Positions 1-12,495 are shown, numbered from the stretch's first letter. The stretch is 64,000 bases of DNA from Arbacia lixula (GCA_963669155.1 OZ022596.1:18153379-18217378), one strand, 5' to 3'. The notes: a model not told the origin generated them from the letters alone. Numbers and translations: made by a program.

Positions 1-1279
1 CTAGTTTGGGAAATATATTTGGTATCTTCCTCAAGGCCAGTCAATATTATATAAATATTCTTACTTACACAATTAACAAATTTCTTCACTTTTCGCAGAT
101 TTGGGAAATGTAATCAATCGTTATCAAAAGCTGTTGATATTTATCAACAGAGTTTGCGTGCATTTGCGTGCAACTGAGATATTTTAGTAGAAAAAACTGT
201 TTATTTTTTTTTGCTGATATCTCTGTTCCTTACAAAAGTATTGGTGAAATCAAACAGAAGTGGACAAGCGAAATAAGCCTCTACATTTCTTTTGTTCTAT
301 CTGAGAAACCGTTGCTGCGCAATCCTCTTCGTTATCATTAAAACACCTGAAAAGCACATGCTGAGAAGACATTTTTTCGGCTGTGCCACGCATGGGCTGA
401 AAGAAAGAATGCTGTTTCATATCCTTCCATTACACATCCCTGGTTTGAGCAAGGATATGCCAAGGCTACATGGAATCATTGTACTCTTCTTTAGTCACAA
501 AAGAATGCTTTACAAAAGATTTTCTCTTTGATCCCAATTATATGGATGTTTGCCTTAATTTGGCGCATAAACAAACAAGGATGTGCAAAATAATTTGGGG
601 AAATAATCATACTCGCCCTAGGTGGTTGCGCAGTTATAGCATACAATACGTCCCAAGAGAAACAATCGGTTGTTAAACAAAGTAAAAGCGCTCTAAACAT
701 AATATAAAGTTGCAGTACAAAAGATTCGACTTTACACTGGTCCACTTGATGTTCTATTAAAAAGTTTTTGAAAAAGTTACTTCATTTTACTTTCGAATAT
801 GTAACTCGAAAAATGTGCCCACCGCGCCATTGAAAAGTTGCTGGAAACGTTACTTCATTTTCTTTTCATACATGTAACACGAAAAATGTGCCCACCGCGC
901 CTAAACCAATATTTTCATTTCAACAAAACAAAACAGTAAGTCACTATCCACTAAAGCAAAACAACACTTATTGACTAATTTCCGCTTGAAAGTGAAACCA
1001 TACACTGTTTTCGTAGTGTATTCACAACTTTCCACCTAACTGCGTAGTAACGCGTTTTTGCATTTACCTGTATATAGTCATTCAGATTCAATGAATGGAA
1101 TGCACTTTGAATCTATTAGTTGTTGCTACTCGACAAAGCTCAGACAAGCTTTGTGGTTCCCATTGGTAACGTATTGTATGAACGACGTGAATAAAATTTG
1201 CATATATAACGACAATGGTTTATTTACTTTTCCTCTTAATGATAAATAACTGAGAGGGTCCTCGCTTTCTGTCTTTCAG
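1..1279 (+). other. intron of transporter gene, 5' part off window
   Basis: The first recognisable exon downstream starts in mid-protein (about TM3), so this stretch is most simply an intron of the same plus-strand gene. It is AT-rich and shows no coding signal. It contains a direct repeat of about 70 bp in two copies (761-833 and 834-901), both ending in the same block GAAAAATGTGCCCACCGCGC. Nothing else was recognised. Confidence 0.6.
761..901. repeat. two-copy direct repeat, about 70 bp unit
   Basis: The two copies share the core TTACTTCATTTT followed by a GTAAC block and the terminal block AAAATGTGCCCACCGCGCC. They differ at several positions, so the duplication is not recent. Confidence 0.75.
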
Positions 1280-1420
1280 CTCCGTTGGGGACGCTGTTCA
1301 TGAGCAGAGTGAATGGCCGAGTTCTCTCCATAGCTGGCGGGCTTCTGTGCGGGCTGGGCCTGGTAGCGTGCGGGTTCATCTCAAATGTCGGCCTGCTGGG
1401 TGTGGCCCTCGCTCTGGCAG
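1280..1420 (+). CDS. MCT-like MFS transporter, internal exon (TM3 to TM4 start)
   Basis: Internal exon bounded by a pyrimidine-rich acceptor (CTTTCAG) and a GTACGAG donor, phase 1 at both ends (141 nt). It encodes a segment beginning PLGTLFMSRVNGR, then a hydrophobic helix GGLLCGLGLVACGF and the start of the next one. The pattern 'PLGTLF..R.GR....AGGLL...G' is typical of the loop and third helix of monocarboxylate transporters (SLC16, MFS). The final single G joins the GC of the exon at 2261 to give the continuous reading LALAG-IGLALVF. Exons for TM1-TM2 and the start codon must lie upstream of the window. Confidence 0.85.
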
Positions 1421-2260
1421 GTACGAGCCTCCAAGGACAATAGAGCCGTAGAGGGGGTATTTCATTCCCTCTGGCAATGATTTTCCTAATTTGGATTAAC
1501 TATGATGGTTTCTTTGATGAATTAACAGCTAATTAAACTGTATGAAAGTAGGTTAGGGTTAGGATCCAGTCTAGAATAGGATTAGAGTTAGGATAGGTTT
1601 GGGCTTAGAAAGGCAACTCTCAGGTATAACCAGGATTTTGACCCTTAAATCACCGGGCTCTGCAAATCTAAATGGCCTACTACACCTCTCCATGCTAATG
1701 GTATTAAGAGCACACATGAAGTTAATTCTTCATATGTCAGATAAATGCTACTCTATACAGGACCAAGGTGTGATCTCAGATGAGCGTGTTGTCAAAAGAA
1801 CTGATTCTGTAAAATTATATGAGTAGAGCAAATATCGGTGACCATATCAGGGACTCTCTTTGGGAGCGCCCGACGCTAGCCCGGTAAACAATGTCGGACC
1901 AGTGAAAGTCTCACCTGACCAATGATGTTCATAACCAGAAACCTGCACAACAGTGACTATGATGCAACCACTTTGGTACTCTGTTAGCCTAAGTACTTAA
2001 CTGTGTGGTGCATAGACACAACGCAGTCTGTTAACAATCGTGACTTGTACCACAGACGATGCCTTAATTACGTCATGGCTCGTCTGGCTTCTTGAGAGGA
2101 GGAGAGAGGGTGAGTTTAGGGCAGACATAGTTGTTATCAGACTGAGCTGTGTTCATACACCTCACAGCCTCGTACCTGGGCTAGTCTGCTTTATTGGTGA
2201 CAAAATGCACACGTGCAACATGCAGAATCACGTGACCCTCGTCTTCTCCTCTTCATACAG
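1421..2260 (+). other. intron of transporter gene
   Basis: Intron between two transporter exons with GT and AG ends. A repeat at about 1880-1990 resembles, in inverse orientation, sequences at 17995-18130 and 20540-20650. No other feature seen. Confidence 0.7.
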
Positions 2261-3493
2261 GCATTGGACTCGCTCTTGTCTTCGTGCCCTTGACCTTGCT
2301 ACTCAACGACTATTTCCCAGAGAAGTTCATCATGTTTCACGCTATCTCGATGTATGGCTACACGGCTGGAGCCATGTTCATGCCCTTCGTGACGGAGCGG
2401 TCATTTGCAGCCTACGGCTATCCAGGCACCTTCCTCATCATCGGCGGCATCGCCCTCAACTTAGTCGTATGCGGGGCGACCGTCATCGCCCCGAGGATGT
2501 CGACGGAGAGGTGCCTGCCCGACGATCGCTCATTGACGAGCGAAGGTCAAAGTCCGAACTACGATGACGTCAGGGAAACACATTTGGATGACAACTTTAC
2601 CACAAGACACGTTTCTGACGCCAGTGAAGACCATGCATGCTCTTCGTCGCTGAACGATCACGAGGCAAAACTTCTCCTTGGTGACTCACGTGAGAACCAC
2701 AGGGCTAGCACAAGCAACGAGAGTGAAAACTCCCAACGGAATATAGTTCCTCGAAATAGAAGTAGAGATGAACATTTCTTTGAATATAGCCTGCCTAAGA
2801 AAACAGTACAGGACCCTGAAAATCAAGCAAACGAAGGTGTAACATGCGAGAAAGTAAAGACAGCTGTCGAGGTATACAATTATTCTCATAGAGAACAAGA
2901 AGGAACCTGTTCAATGGACCCGGAAACTCACCTGCTAGCGGAATACGCCGATGAGGACATCCCTGCAAAGCAGAAGGGCACGGGAGGCAACAGCGGATAC
3001 AGCATCCTCATGTCGCTGCAATCCTGGTACCGAACATGTCTCGTCAAGGAGCCGGTCTTCCTCCTCAGCCTCCCTTCCTACTTTCTCATTGGCTTCACCA
3101 TGTACGCCTGGATACTCTACCTTGTTCCCCATGCCGAACATCTGGGCATCGACGTGTCCCGGGCGGTGTTCCTATCCTCGATTGGTGGGATCGGCGGTGC
3201 CGTTGGCCGGACAGTCTTCATCCTTCTAGCTGCGAGAAAAGTGTCCAACATGGCCATTTACATCACCATTGGTATCATCTGCAGTGGGTCCTTTCTCCTG
3301 GATTCCATCGGCTCGGGGTACACTGTCCGTGGTGTACTGGCCTTCATCCAAGGATTCTGCTTTTTCATAGAAGATACCATGTACGCTACGTTTTGTAAAA
3401 TTACCCTGTTGGATGAAGAAAACTTCGGCTTTGCGCTTAGCGCGTCTTCATTCCTTGGGGGTGTAGGAGCTACTTCTGCTGGCCTTTTGACAG
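2261..3493 (+). CDS. MCT-like MFS transporter, main exon (TM4 to TM11)
   Basis: Largest exon (1233 nt, phase 1 at both ends; acceptor CTTCATACAG, donor GTACCTT). It encodes helices 4-6, including LNDYFPEKFIMFHAIS, which sits where SLC16 proteins carry the TM5 motif YF.+R...A. A hydrophilic loop of about 175 residues follows, rich in Ser, Asp, Glu and Asn (about 2499-3022); this is the variable cytoplasmic TM6-TM7 loop of the family. Helices 7-11 come next, starting at EPVFLLSLPSYFLIG. The family are proton-coupled or facilitative carriers of monocarboxylates and related small molecules in the plasma membrane; the substrate here cannot be told. If the donor at 3494 is not used, the frame stays open to a TGA at 3721-3723, giving a shorter protein with an unrelated tail of about 75 residues. 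The closest family type is inferred from motifs, not from a search. Confidence 0.9.
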
Positions 3494-4948
3494 GTACCTT
3501 ACTTAATCTCCTCCAAAATTTGGAAAGTTGTTTGAGCCAACTACTTCTGATTCATTTAAGACCTGTTTGTATCATTTTATGCCCCAGTCCATTAGATAAT
3601 ATTGTCCTCTGTAAATTAACTTCAATTTTTGTGACAATCTGTTGCTTCATGGATGAGTACCTGCCCTTTGTTTACAGGTGGGTCCCAAGCAGAATGGGCG
3701 AAATGGACCAGCGTCTGTACTGAAAAACAAAGTGTGAGGACATGATTAGCGGTTCTCCAGGTACTGTACAGAACTGATGCTGGTCAATTTGATCCACTCT
3801 GTTAAAGGGAAAATATTGTACAAAAAAGTCTTCAAAAAGTGATTGTGAGCAATCTTTTTGCCAATGGTCTTAAACTCATGCATTGTCCATTTTAGAAAGT
3901 TGCTGAAAGTTATTTGCCCTCAAATGATCCACATTTGGAGTGATTAGTGATTAAATCACAAATCCACAAAATATTCGGCCCGAACATTATAAGAATTTTA
4001 TTAATAATCATTAATTTCTCCAAGTGTGGATCATTTGAGGGCAATTAACTTTCAGCAAGTTTCTCAAATGGACAAAACATGATTTTAAGACCATTGGCAA
4101 GAAGATTGCTCACAAACACCTTTTGAAGGCTTATTTGTCCTCCCAGTGCAGTATATTTCCTTTAAATGCCAACATGCACACAAAGGGGAGGTACTCCGCT
4201 ATGAAATGACCGATTGTTTCAAATCGGGTGCATTTTACAGAGGAGGATATTATCTAATGGACTGATGTATAAAATGATACGAGCAAGTGTGAAACAAATG
4301 AGAAATAGGAGGCTCCAAAAACTGTTCAAAGTATTTTTTTTTTGCAAAACTGAGCTGCAATCTAGCGCTAGACGTGAAATATCAACCACTTTCTCAAGAT
4401 CTTATGGCCCGTACCATACCATCATATGCGATGCCTTTAGATGGCAAGTTGGTACATAACTAAGATTTGTTTATGGTGCACATGATCAACTAAAAAATGC
4501 ATGAACCATTATCTCTTAAACGTACAATCATAAAGGGGATTTTAAACTGAGAGTGACGTTCAGAATTGAGAGTTCAGAATGAACTTTTTAAAAGAACACC
4601 GAAAACTTTCTTACAATCACTAGCTGGTTCGATATTTAAACTTTCTTTACGTTTTTAAAACATATGTCAACAATGAATTTACAGAATTTACATACATTTT
4701 TGGAAATAAAGTCTCTATTTGAATGGAACGGCAATATGAGAAAACACACACACACTCTATAAACTCCCTCGTATTTAATATCTCGTCACATTAAATCAGG
4801 AATATAAGTTTTTTTCGGTCAGAAAGTATCATTTCTTCTAACTCCATTATTAATTCATTCACAAGAAATCTGTGCTCGTATACAAAAATGTTCACCAAAA
4901 TTTTTCACCATCAGCATTTCAAACATTGTTTTTTTTTTTACGTTATAG
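3494..4948 (+). other. intron of transporter gene
   Basis: GT...AG intron holding a palindromic foldback element (3802-4165). The rest is AT-rich with no coding signal. Its first 230 bp remain open in the exon's frame, so intron retention would give an alternative C terminus. Confidence 0.75.
3802..4165. mobile_element. palindromic foldback MITE, family 1, copy 1
   Basis: Near-complete inverted repeat. The left arm reads from TTAAAGGG through AGCAATCTT and TCAAATGATCCACATTTGGA; the right arm is its reverse complement and ends CAGTATATTTCCTTTAA. The same element occurs at 13757, 21945, 30687, 40209 and 46622, with a fragment near 17086. There is no ORF, so it is non-autonomous. Ends with TTAA at the better copies hint at a TTAA target, but the superfamily is not established. 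Confidence 0.88.
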
Positions 4949-5136
4949 GATACATTTATGATGAGCTGCAGTCTTTCACGGAGGCCTTCATGATCCTTGG
5001 CGGCATTCACCTACTTCTCGTCACCAACCTCATTGCCATCGTAATGGCTCTCCGCTTTGTGGAGAGAAGACGGGATGACGTAGAAGCGTCCACTAGCTCC
5101 TCGCCTACAGATTCAGGAATTTCCATCGATGACTGA
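4949..5136 (+). CDS. MCT-like MFS transporter, last exon (TM12 and C-tail)
   Basis: Terminal coding exon after the acceptor ACGTTATAG. The GA at its start completes the codon split at 3493, giving LLTG-YIYDELQSFTEAFMI. It encodes the last helix (GGIHLLLVTNLIAIVMAL), then a basic stop-transfer FVERRRDD and a short Ser-rich acidic tail ending SGISIDD before TGA. The junction 'G.IYD....Y..aF...G' is a common TM11-TM12 join in SLC16 proteins, supporting this splice rather than the read-through ORF. No clear polyadenylation signal was found close by; AATAAA occurs near 6123. Confidence 0.88.
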
Positions 5137-5182
5137 CGTCATAATACGTAATCTATACATGTATGTAGCATATTATGTTTTC

Positions 5183-5430
5183 AATTATTGTAACTTACCA
5201 TCAATGGAAACTACCATGCCAACAACCAATGAGATATCGTTATTTCACCTGTTGCCATGGTAGGTACCATTGATGGTAAGTTACAATAATTTGAAACCTA
5301 TAGGCAACATGGTCCAGATTTTGTGACATTGCACTGTTAACTACCATGGCAGCAGCCAATGCGCTGTGATAATTGCAAATGTTGCCTTGGTAATTACCAT
5401 TGATGGTGAGTTAGAGTGATTGTAAACCTT
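5183..5430. repeat. inverted-repeat element with partial second copy
   Basis: AATTATTGTAACTTACCATC near 5183 is matched in reverse complement near 5270-5291 (GATGGTAAGTTACAATAATT), bounding about 110 bp. A second partial right half follows at 5340-5430. A related copy lies at 29395-29540. No ORF; probably a small MITE. Confidence 0.7.
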
Positions 5431-6768
5431 TACGCAACATGACCCTGATCAGTTGTACGACTCCGCGAATGGCTGAATCGTAAAACCCGGTCATTTGATG
5501 TGTGCAATAATTGTGACGTTACATGTCCAATCGTAGACCCGTACGACTGCGAAACATGTCGTCTGCGTTTTCCTTTACTGGTAGCAGAATTCAGGTGTGG
5601 CGAATACGAGTTGAAGTAGTAAAAGTGCCCTGATCGTGTAACACACAGTGATATTATGCGTAGGGGGAAGCCCATAACTTTAAATAAGTGTTTCTTTGCA
5701 TTAATCACATGCATTCCCCGAATTTCAGAAGGAGCTAAATACCTGTAATTGTGTTATCAGTATCGGCACCTTGGAAATCTTTGCAGGTATTGACGGAAAA
5801 AGGATGAAATATACACGGTTTCCCTAAAGCTTTGAAAGTGAATTATGCCACTCATCGTGCTTACGGGTGTATTTCAGTACTTACAATTGCAATCGTCTGA
5901 GAAAATCCAGATTTCCTCGGGTAATGATTGTTTATACTTACGGATATACATAAATATATTTAATTAAAATCCTCAGTACCCTTGGTATCAGCATTGTGGA
6001 GTAAAATACCCAAATACCACTCTCTATTTATGCATATTATTATTTAATCCTAAACTGGTGCTATCATGATTCAGTTTTGATATGGTAATGTAGGTCTGAC
6101 CTTCATGTATTGACGCGACGAAAATAAATCATCGATATCGGTGAATTTTCCTACTGCACCCACTTATATTGGAAAGGGTAGCATAAAAGACTATGTTGGA
6201 AATCGTGGAATTACTCATGTATATACTATAACTATAAGTGTGAGAGAGAAATTCAAAATATCCAGGTAGTTATAAATCTATTTCTCCTTCATTTTGTTAT
6301 TGTCGAGTTTCATAATGGATTGATATGAATCTATTAGTACTGTCCTTTTTAGAATCATATTCTGGTGCACAAAAAGAGTTGATTTAGTCAGAATGAAAAA
6401 AATACAGATCCCGGTTTCAGCTACTCTAGAGAGCCTTTCTCAAGATACCCATACATACACACGTTATACGTTGACTTCTATAACTCCTTAAATGCCATGA
6501 TGTGAAGATTTGCACACGTAATTCCCATAATACCCTCAGAGCAGTAGTTCATCTGACACACAAAGTGCGATTTTGTATCTTCCATCGTTTAACACCGATC
6601 TTTGCATTAACAGTACGTACATGAGATAAAAGTTTGTTTGAAATATGTTTGGCTGTAATTGATTTGCTTGAGTGTCGAACTTTTGAGAATTTTTGTTATT
6701 TAATTAAAAACATGTAGCTGTCTACTCCAACAACCTCGCTGTCTGTACCTTAAAATATGCATTGTACT
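5431..6768. other. intergenic, nothing recognised
   Basis: AT-rich sequence on the 3' side of the transporter gene. The short ORFs have no domain, codon or splice support. Confidence 0.6.
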
Positions 6769-6914
6769 ATAGAGCGTTCACACGAGCAGCCACATTGGAG
6801 GACAAAGCAATAAAAACGTGTGCATCAGATCGGGAAAACAGTGACTCTTCATGGTCTGATGCACAGGTTTTTATTGTTTGTCCTCCAATATGGCTGCTCG
6901 TGGGAACCCTCTAT
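6769..6914. mobile_element. short foldback element, about 146 bp
   Basis: The left arm AGAGCGTTCACACGAGCAGC, continuing through TTGGAGGACAAAGCAATAAA, is matched in inverse at 6860-6914 (GTCCTCCAATATGGCTGCTC). Arms of about 55-60 bp flank a spacer of about 25 bp. No ORF. Confidence 0.75.
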
Positions 6915-6944
6915 TATATGTGAGCTAGATGTTTCATGCTATTC

Positions 6945-7190
6945 GGCCCTTATCTGACAAAAGGAAACAACTAATAAGAGACTTTTCTTGTAAATGAGCA
7001 AAATGTGTCTGTCACTTGCATTGGCATCAGTGCAACACCACATTATGTAAGATTGAATATCTCGCAGCAAGATTAATATTTCTTGTCCAGATTTTGGCCG
7101 TACGTAGAGAATGCTGGGTACAACGTAGGAATACCAATAACGCAGATTTGTCTGATTTGTCACTTGCATCCCTTTGGCAGAGTAGGGCAG
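6945..7190. mobile_element. TIR MITE family 2, copy 1
   Basis: About 245 bp element with inverted ends GCCCTTATCTGACAAAAGGA and ...CAGAGTAGGGCAG. Shares its interior (sequence around CATTTTGCTCAT and the TGTTGCACTGATGCCAATGC region) with copies at 12496, 16864 and 17366. Confidence 0.82.
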
Positions 7191-7559
7191 TATTAATGGT
7201 AAATAAATGATGAGCTTTAACAGTAAACTGATGGTATGGTATGCCCATGTAATAAACAAAACCATGTTTAAACAATTTAAAGGAATAAACTAACACAATT
7301 TATTGCAATGTATCAAGTTTCATTTGTATTGATCTAAATGCTCCCTTATTCTTATGTTACTGGTCTTTGTATATACAATTGTTAAATAATACACTTCTTG
7401 TTGTATGTAGGGCAACTTTGTCCCAGAGAATAGGTTGATTGTTTTCACCCTAATTTCGCTTTTTTGTAAGTGATGTATTGTTTGAATATCATCCAAGCTC
7501 ATTGTATGGCTTATAAGCTTTCTGAAAATGTAAGTCTCCCCCCCCCCCTGAGCAAAATA

Positions 7560-8450
7560 GCATAACTTTTTATCGGAGAGATTTTGATGGTTGTGTTATA
7601 AGGAGTGTGATAGGATGGTTATGGTGGTGTCGGGAAATAATGGCGGTTGTTTGATTAGTGGTAAATGAATTATGATTGTGTCTTGAGTAGTGAAATAGAA
7701 TGGTTATCGTAGTGGTGGTGTCATTAGTCATGAATGAAAACTGATGCTTGTGCACTGAAGGGTAAAATAGGATGGTTATCGTAGTTGTGGTCTTATTAGT
7801 GGTAAATGAATGATGGTTGTGTCTTGAGTTGTAGTAAAATAGGATGGCTATCGTGGTGGTTGTGTTATTAGTGGTAAATGGATGATGGTTATGTCTTGAG
7901 CTGTAGTAAAATAGGATAGCTATCGTAGTGGTTGTGCTATTTGTGGTAAATGAATGATGGTTGACTTTTAAAGGGGAAAAGGAGGTGGGTATGTTGACGA
8001 TGGTGGCGTTATTAGTGGTAAATGTGTGATGGTTGTGTTTTGAAGGTAAAACGGGATGGTTATCATAGTGGTGGCGTTATTAATATATTTACAATTAAGC
8101 AGCTAAACTAACAACTACTATCTTTACTATAATCGTGGACTTGTGTACAATATAAATGTTGAGTTTGTAGTGGTAAATGAATGATGGTTTGTCTTGAGTA
8201 ATAAAATGGGATGATTATCGTAGTGGTTGTGTTATTCGTAGTCAATGAATGATGGTTGTGCTTTGAAGGGTACGATTACGTTGATCATGGTGACGTTATT
8301 AATGGTTAATGAATGATGACGGTTGTGTATTGAGTAGTGAAATGGGATTGTTATCGTAGTGGTGGTGTTATTATTGGTAAATGAATGATGATTGTTGTGT
8401 TTTAGGGGTAAAATGGGATGGTTATCGAAGTATGACATGGTGTGACATGG
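7560..8450. repeat. minisatellite, about 75-80 bp unit
   Basis: About ten irregular repeats of a G/T-rich unit with the words GGATGGTTATCGTAGTGGT, GTGTTATTAGTGGTAAATGA and TGATGGTTGTGTCTTGAGT. Related arrays occur at 11785-12260 (same strand sense) and 13150-13460 (opposite sense), both within or beside the SRCR gene. Confidence 0.85.
8080..8165. repeat. dispersed 85 bp repeat, copy 1
   Basis: Shares CTTGTGTACAATATAAATGT and flanking sequence with 8935-9025. It interrupts the minisatellite. Confidence 0.7.
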
Positions 8451-8934
8451 TGTATTACTCGTTATGAATAGCGGTCTTGTACAGTCATGAGCACTAATTT
8501 ACATTCCCGACTGAAAAACTTAAGTCCCGAAAGCAAAACGGTTTTGTGTGTTTTTTCTTTTTAGATCTTTCTTGAAAGTGATGCATAAGCACCTCCCTAA
8601 AGACAAATAGATTATACGCAACGACAAACGAGAATAAAAAATGCTAGACCCATGATGATAACGCAGATTTGTTTTTATTTGATTTATCGAATATACAATA
8701 GACAGTACAATGTAATAATTCAAAAACGGGTGTTTCAGAGTTAAATCATGGCAATAACAACAGCGAATAATTATGATAATATTAAAATGTACCACCAGGC
8801 ATCTGACGCCCAGTGCTTAGCTGTTTTGGTACTCTAATTTAATAGCATTAAATCCTTTCATCATGTTCATAACACTTGATATATTTCTGTCATTTACTAA
8901 CAATGCATTTGCTCACTTCGACCTAAGGACCAAA

Positions 8935-9025
8935 AGATATCTTTACAGTTGGACAGCTTAATTACCAACTATTATCTTTACTGTAATCGTTGACTTGTGT
9001 ACAATATAAATGTTGAGTTTGTGAT
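8935..9025. repeat. dispersed 85 bp repeat, copy 2
   Basis: Direct copy of 8080-8165 with a few substitutions, about 860 bp downstream. Confidence 0.7.
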
Positions 9026-9626
9026 CAAATGTGCTTCTACGGAAAAGGAAATTCAGTTCTGAAATCTAAATCAAATTGACCAGCTTGTTGTGCCTTTCCA
9101 TTTCCTCAATGTACAATACCATATAGCTCTACGTATTCAATACAAATATATGCTTTCTTTTCAACAGGCACAAAGGGCAACACATAAGAAATCACAAACC
9201 ATGATCGTAGGTGAGCAAATATAAAGTGTTTAAACCTAATGCTTATGGTATAAAGGTACAACAGGGTCTCTCTTGCATATCGACAGTAAGAAATGCTTTC
9301 ATCAATTTTCGCGTCCCCCTCGCAGTGAAAGCACGCACCACCTCGAAACACGTGACCTGTCTACGTCATATGAATGACAATAGTAAGGACGTCAGGGATA
9401 CTGCTAGGGAAGGATATGAAATCGCTCATTATCTGTGAACCCATGCTCGATTTCCCTACTAATTTATGTGCTATCATCATCTGCTATTCTACTGTTACAA
9501 TAATGATGAACATGTTTGTGTGGCAACAGCTTCTCAGAAAGAACAACTTCATAACGAGTGTCGTTTCGCTTCTCCAGTGCTTTTAATAACATCAATGCCA
9601 ATGTGAGAATTATACATATATATATA

Positions 9627-10240
9627 CAGTTGAGGCCAAAAGTTTACATACACCCATGGCATTCAGTGAAATTTGTTCGCGTGCCAAACATGGTAAAATC
9701 GATTATATCTTCAGAAATATAAATACTTCCATGACAAATTTGGTATGAAATGAAAGAGCGTATGAAGTTTCGTCACATGACTAGAATGTCGTTGAAAGTG
9801 TTATTCGTGCCAAATGTATTCTATTGTTTGTTATTATATTTTCAAACAATGTTTCATAGAAATATATAAATGTCAAATATATGATATATATTACATTTTC
9901 TATCATGATATGTCACCACTGAGCAAAAAAGTGTAATCTGAAATGCTTGTGTTGAGAAGTAATTAACACAAATATAAAATGTTTTTGTTCAATTTTAATT
10001 TTATCTATTTTTTTTAAATCTAAAATATGAAGATTTTCCGGGGGAAAATGACACCAAAATATTTTTTTGGCTCCTGATAACAAATCAATGTGACGAAGGG
10101 GCATGACATACTCATTTGTTTGATATCACATTCGTCATAATAGCACCAATATTTTATAAGATACAGGAAATTTTATGACGTTTGGCAAGTGTTACTTTTC
10201 CTTGAATTTCCTGGGTGTATATAAACTTCTGGCCTCAACT
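9627..10240. mobile_element. Tc1/mariner-type non-autonomous element
   Basis: The left end CAGTTGAGGCCAAAAGTTTA, followed by CATACACCCA, is inverted at the right end as TGGGTGTATATAAACTTCTG then GCCTCAACT. These resemble known Tc1-like termini (CAGT...AAGTTTACATACAC) and the element sits between TA-rich flanks. At about 615 bp, with no transposase ORF, it is an internally deleted or MITE-type element. Confidence 0.85.
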
Positions 10241-10740
10241 TTATTTATATGTATATATAATGGACAACACAAATCAAACCATAAATGGTAAAATACTATT
10301 AATGCAAACAGACGCAATATTGTCAATAATATTACACAGCTACCGAAATTACTTTGACGATGATTAAATCCCAAATTAGCACAAAATATCTTAAAATGAA
10401 GAAACTAGTCTGCTTTTGAAATACACATTTCTAACATACATGTATTTTTATTATTTAATTACTCCCCATTCGTTTTAAGAAGAAAGCCAAATACTAGTAA
10501 GGATTTTTTTTCTTTTCCATATATATCTTTGAAGTGTCTCCATTAACAAACAAAGTATCTAGAAGCAAAATGGGCTATTAAAATATATTTAAATGAACAC
10601 GTCAAGTCAATGGCAGTAATTCCAGCACGGCTGCTAAATGCCGTATGAATAATTATTTACTAAACTTGAACTTGATTTGTTTTCATGCTTATATCGGCTA
10701 ATTGTCGACACGGAGCATTAGATGAGAAAGCATTACGGAG
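10241..10740. other. AT-rich intergenic, nothing recognised
   Basis: No ORF, repeat or structure found beyond AT-richness. Confidence 0.5.
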
Positions 10741-10746
10741 TGCCGT

Positions 10747-11100
10747 TTGACATATACTGGCACTTTTTCGTACATATGTTTAACTGTACTACTTTCTCCT
10801 CCCCAACAGCTGCCTGGATTGAGTGAGCAACTTCTCCAGCTTCTGTGTAGCCTATCCAATATGCCTCGCGCTGTGAGGCAGTTTCTATACCGGCAGTCGG
10901 AGAATCGCGGAAGGCCGAGTCACCGAATCGAGTGCGCCAGCACGAGGCGTATCATCACTTATACTCTCATCACTATGCAGACATGTTTATCATATGCGTA
11001 TTGGTACTTTTTTTTGTATCAATACAGATATTTGAATGCACTTCTCTCTCCTCCCTCATATCTTCTTGGATTGAGTGAGCAACTTGACCACGCACTCTAA
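10747..11100. repeat. two-copy tandem repeat, about 235 bp apart
   Basis: Blocks at 10747-10860 and 10980-11095 share CATATRCG/CTGGYACTTTTT and GGATTGAGTGAGCAACTT. The first copy carries an open stretch with the look of an exon after CCCCAACAG, but the second copy does not preserve the frame, so no coding call is made. Confidence 0.6.
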
Positions 11101-11453
11101 TACCAGTCTCTGTGCAATTAGTAAGATTAAATCTAAAGAGGAATTGCCAGTTTTTTTTTGTCAAGTTCAGAGGTCGTGTGCCCCTTTAATGGGTGTACAC
11201 GCTACATATCCTGTTGACGAACCCCATGCAGAATAAAAGAATAACTTCTGAAATTACATTTACCTCATCATTTTGCATCTTTTCTTCGGGTCGTCTATAT
11301 AAGTTTCGTACATGCAGACCATTGTTTTGTCGCCATTATTTTTTATATCACTACCGAAATTTGAGCTCGAGGTTACTTTTAATTTTCATAATCATTATTT
11401 ATCATTCGTGTAATGTTTAATATCATTTTTTTTGTACCTGCAACATCGATACA

Positions 11454-11779
11454 CTATGCTGGGCAGTCTAAAATGATAACCATACACTGATCGTTTGTAT
11501 TGTGATGAATGCGGACATCACATTGGTCGAGGTCGTCCTCGGTGTACTTGCAGCTAAATACCGCACGTGTTATTGCAATTGCCATGTATTGACGAATGAT
11601 TGTAGGATCACCCCCAAAACCGAGCTTCCTACACATGATGGATGCGAAGAACTGCTGCCTATTTGCATGGACGAACCTCTGATCCACACAGGTTTCATAC
11701 CATTTCCCACCGACGTACACCTGCGGCACCCCAGAATCCCTTGATTGAGAGTCCGAAAACCGCACACGGAGAGTGTTGC
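11454..11779 (-). CDS. SRCR/EGF secreted protein, last exon (SRCR domain 3)
   Basis: Terminal exon on the minus strand, after the acceptor CTCCATCCAG and starting with GC to complete a Gly codon (phase 1). It encodes a scavenger receptor cysteine-rich domain: GNTLRVRFSD at the start, then the V.VGGKWYETC strand, IMCRKLGFGG in the middle, then C-K-Y-T-E-D-D-L-D-Q-C and the final LDC. The protein stops at TAG (11454-11456) two residues after that last Cys, so the product has no membrane anchor and should be secreted. The ligand is unknown; the family binds microbial or matrix ligands in many animals. Confidence 0.88.
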
Positions 11780-11784
11780 CTGGA

Positions 11785-12260
11785 TGGAGGAAGGTGATGG
11801 TGGTGTTGGATAAGTAGGGGTGGTGGTAGTGGTGGTGTTATAAGGGGTAAGAGGTGAATGTTTTCGTGGTGGTAATGCTATTAGTTGTATATGCATGGTT
11901 ACTGGTGTGTTATAAGGAGTGAAATGGGATGGCTATGGTGGTATCGGGCAATGGTGGTAGTGGTGGTGGTAGTGGTGGTGGTGTTATTAGCTGTATGTGG
12001 ATGGTGATGATTGTGTTATAAGGAGTGAAAATGGGATGGTTAGAGTGGTGTCAGGTAATGGTGGTGGTGGTGTTATTTGTTGTATGTTGTTGGTGATTGT
12101 TGTGTTATAAGGAGTGAAATGGGATGTCTATGGTGTTATTAATGGTAGATGGGTGGTGATGGCAGGGTTATGAAGGTTAAACGGGTGTAGTTTTGGTGGT
12201 ATCGGGTAATTGGGGTGGTGGTGGTGGTGTTATTAGTTGAGGATTGGTAGTTTTGTTGTG
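11785..12260. repeat. minisatellite, about 100 bp unit
   Basis: G/T-rich repeats carrying GTGTTATAAGGAGTGAAATG, GGATGG and runs of GGTGGT. They lie just beyond the 5' edge of the last SRCR exon, inside its upstream intron. Confidence 0.85.
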
Positions 12261-12495
12261 GGTAAGTGGGGTAGAGGAAGGGGCAAGCAGTATTGTTTTA
12301 TCATTTAATAATCTGTCGTGAAGATTCACGTGAGCCTCCTTCGAATATAAATATATTGAGGACTGTGGCAAAAAAATATGTATCGCGAGACAGCCAATAA
12401 AGCTCAGAGCTTTCTTTCATGGTCCACCGTCAGTGCTAACGTACATAAGACATTTTTCCTAACACCAGTATTAGCTGTCTTTGTCATGTTTATTC

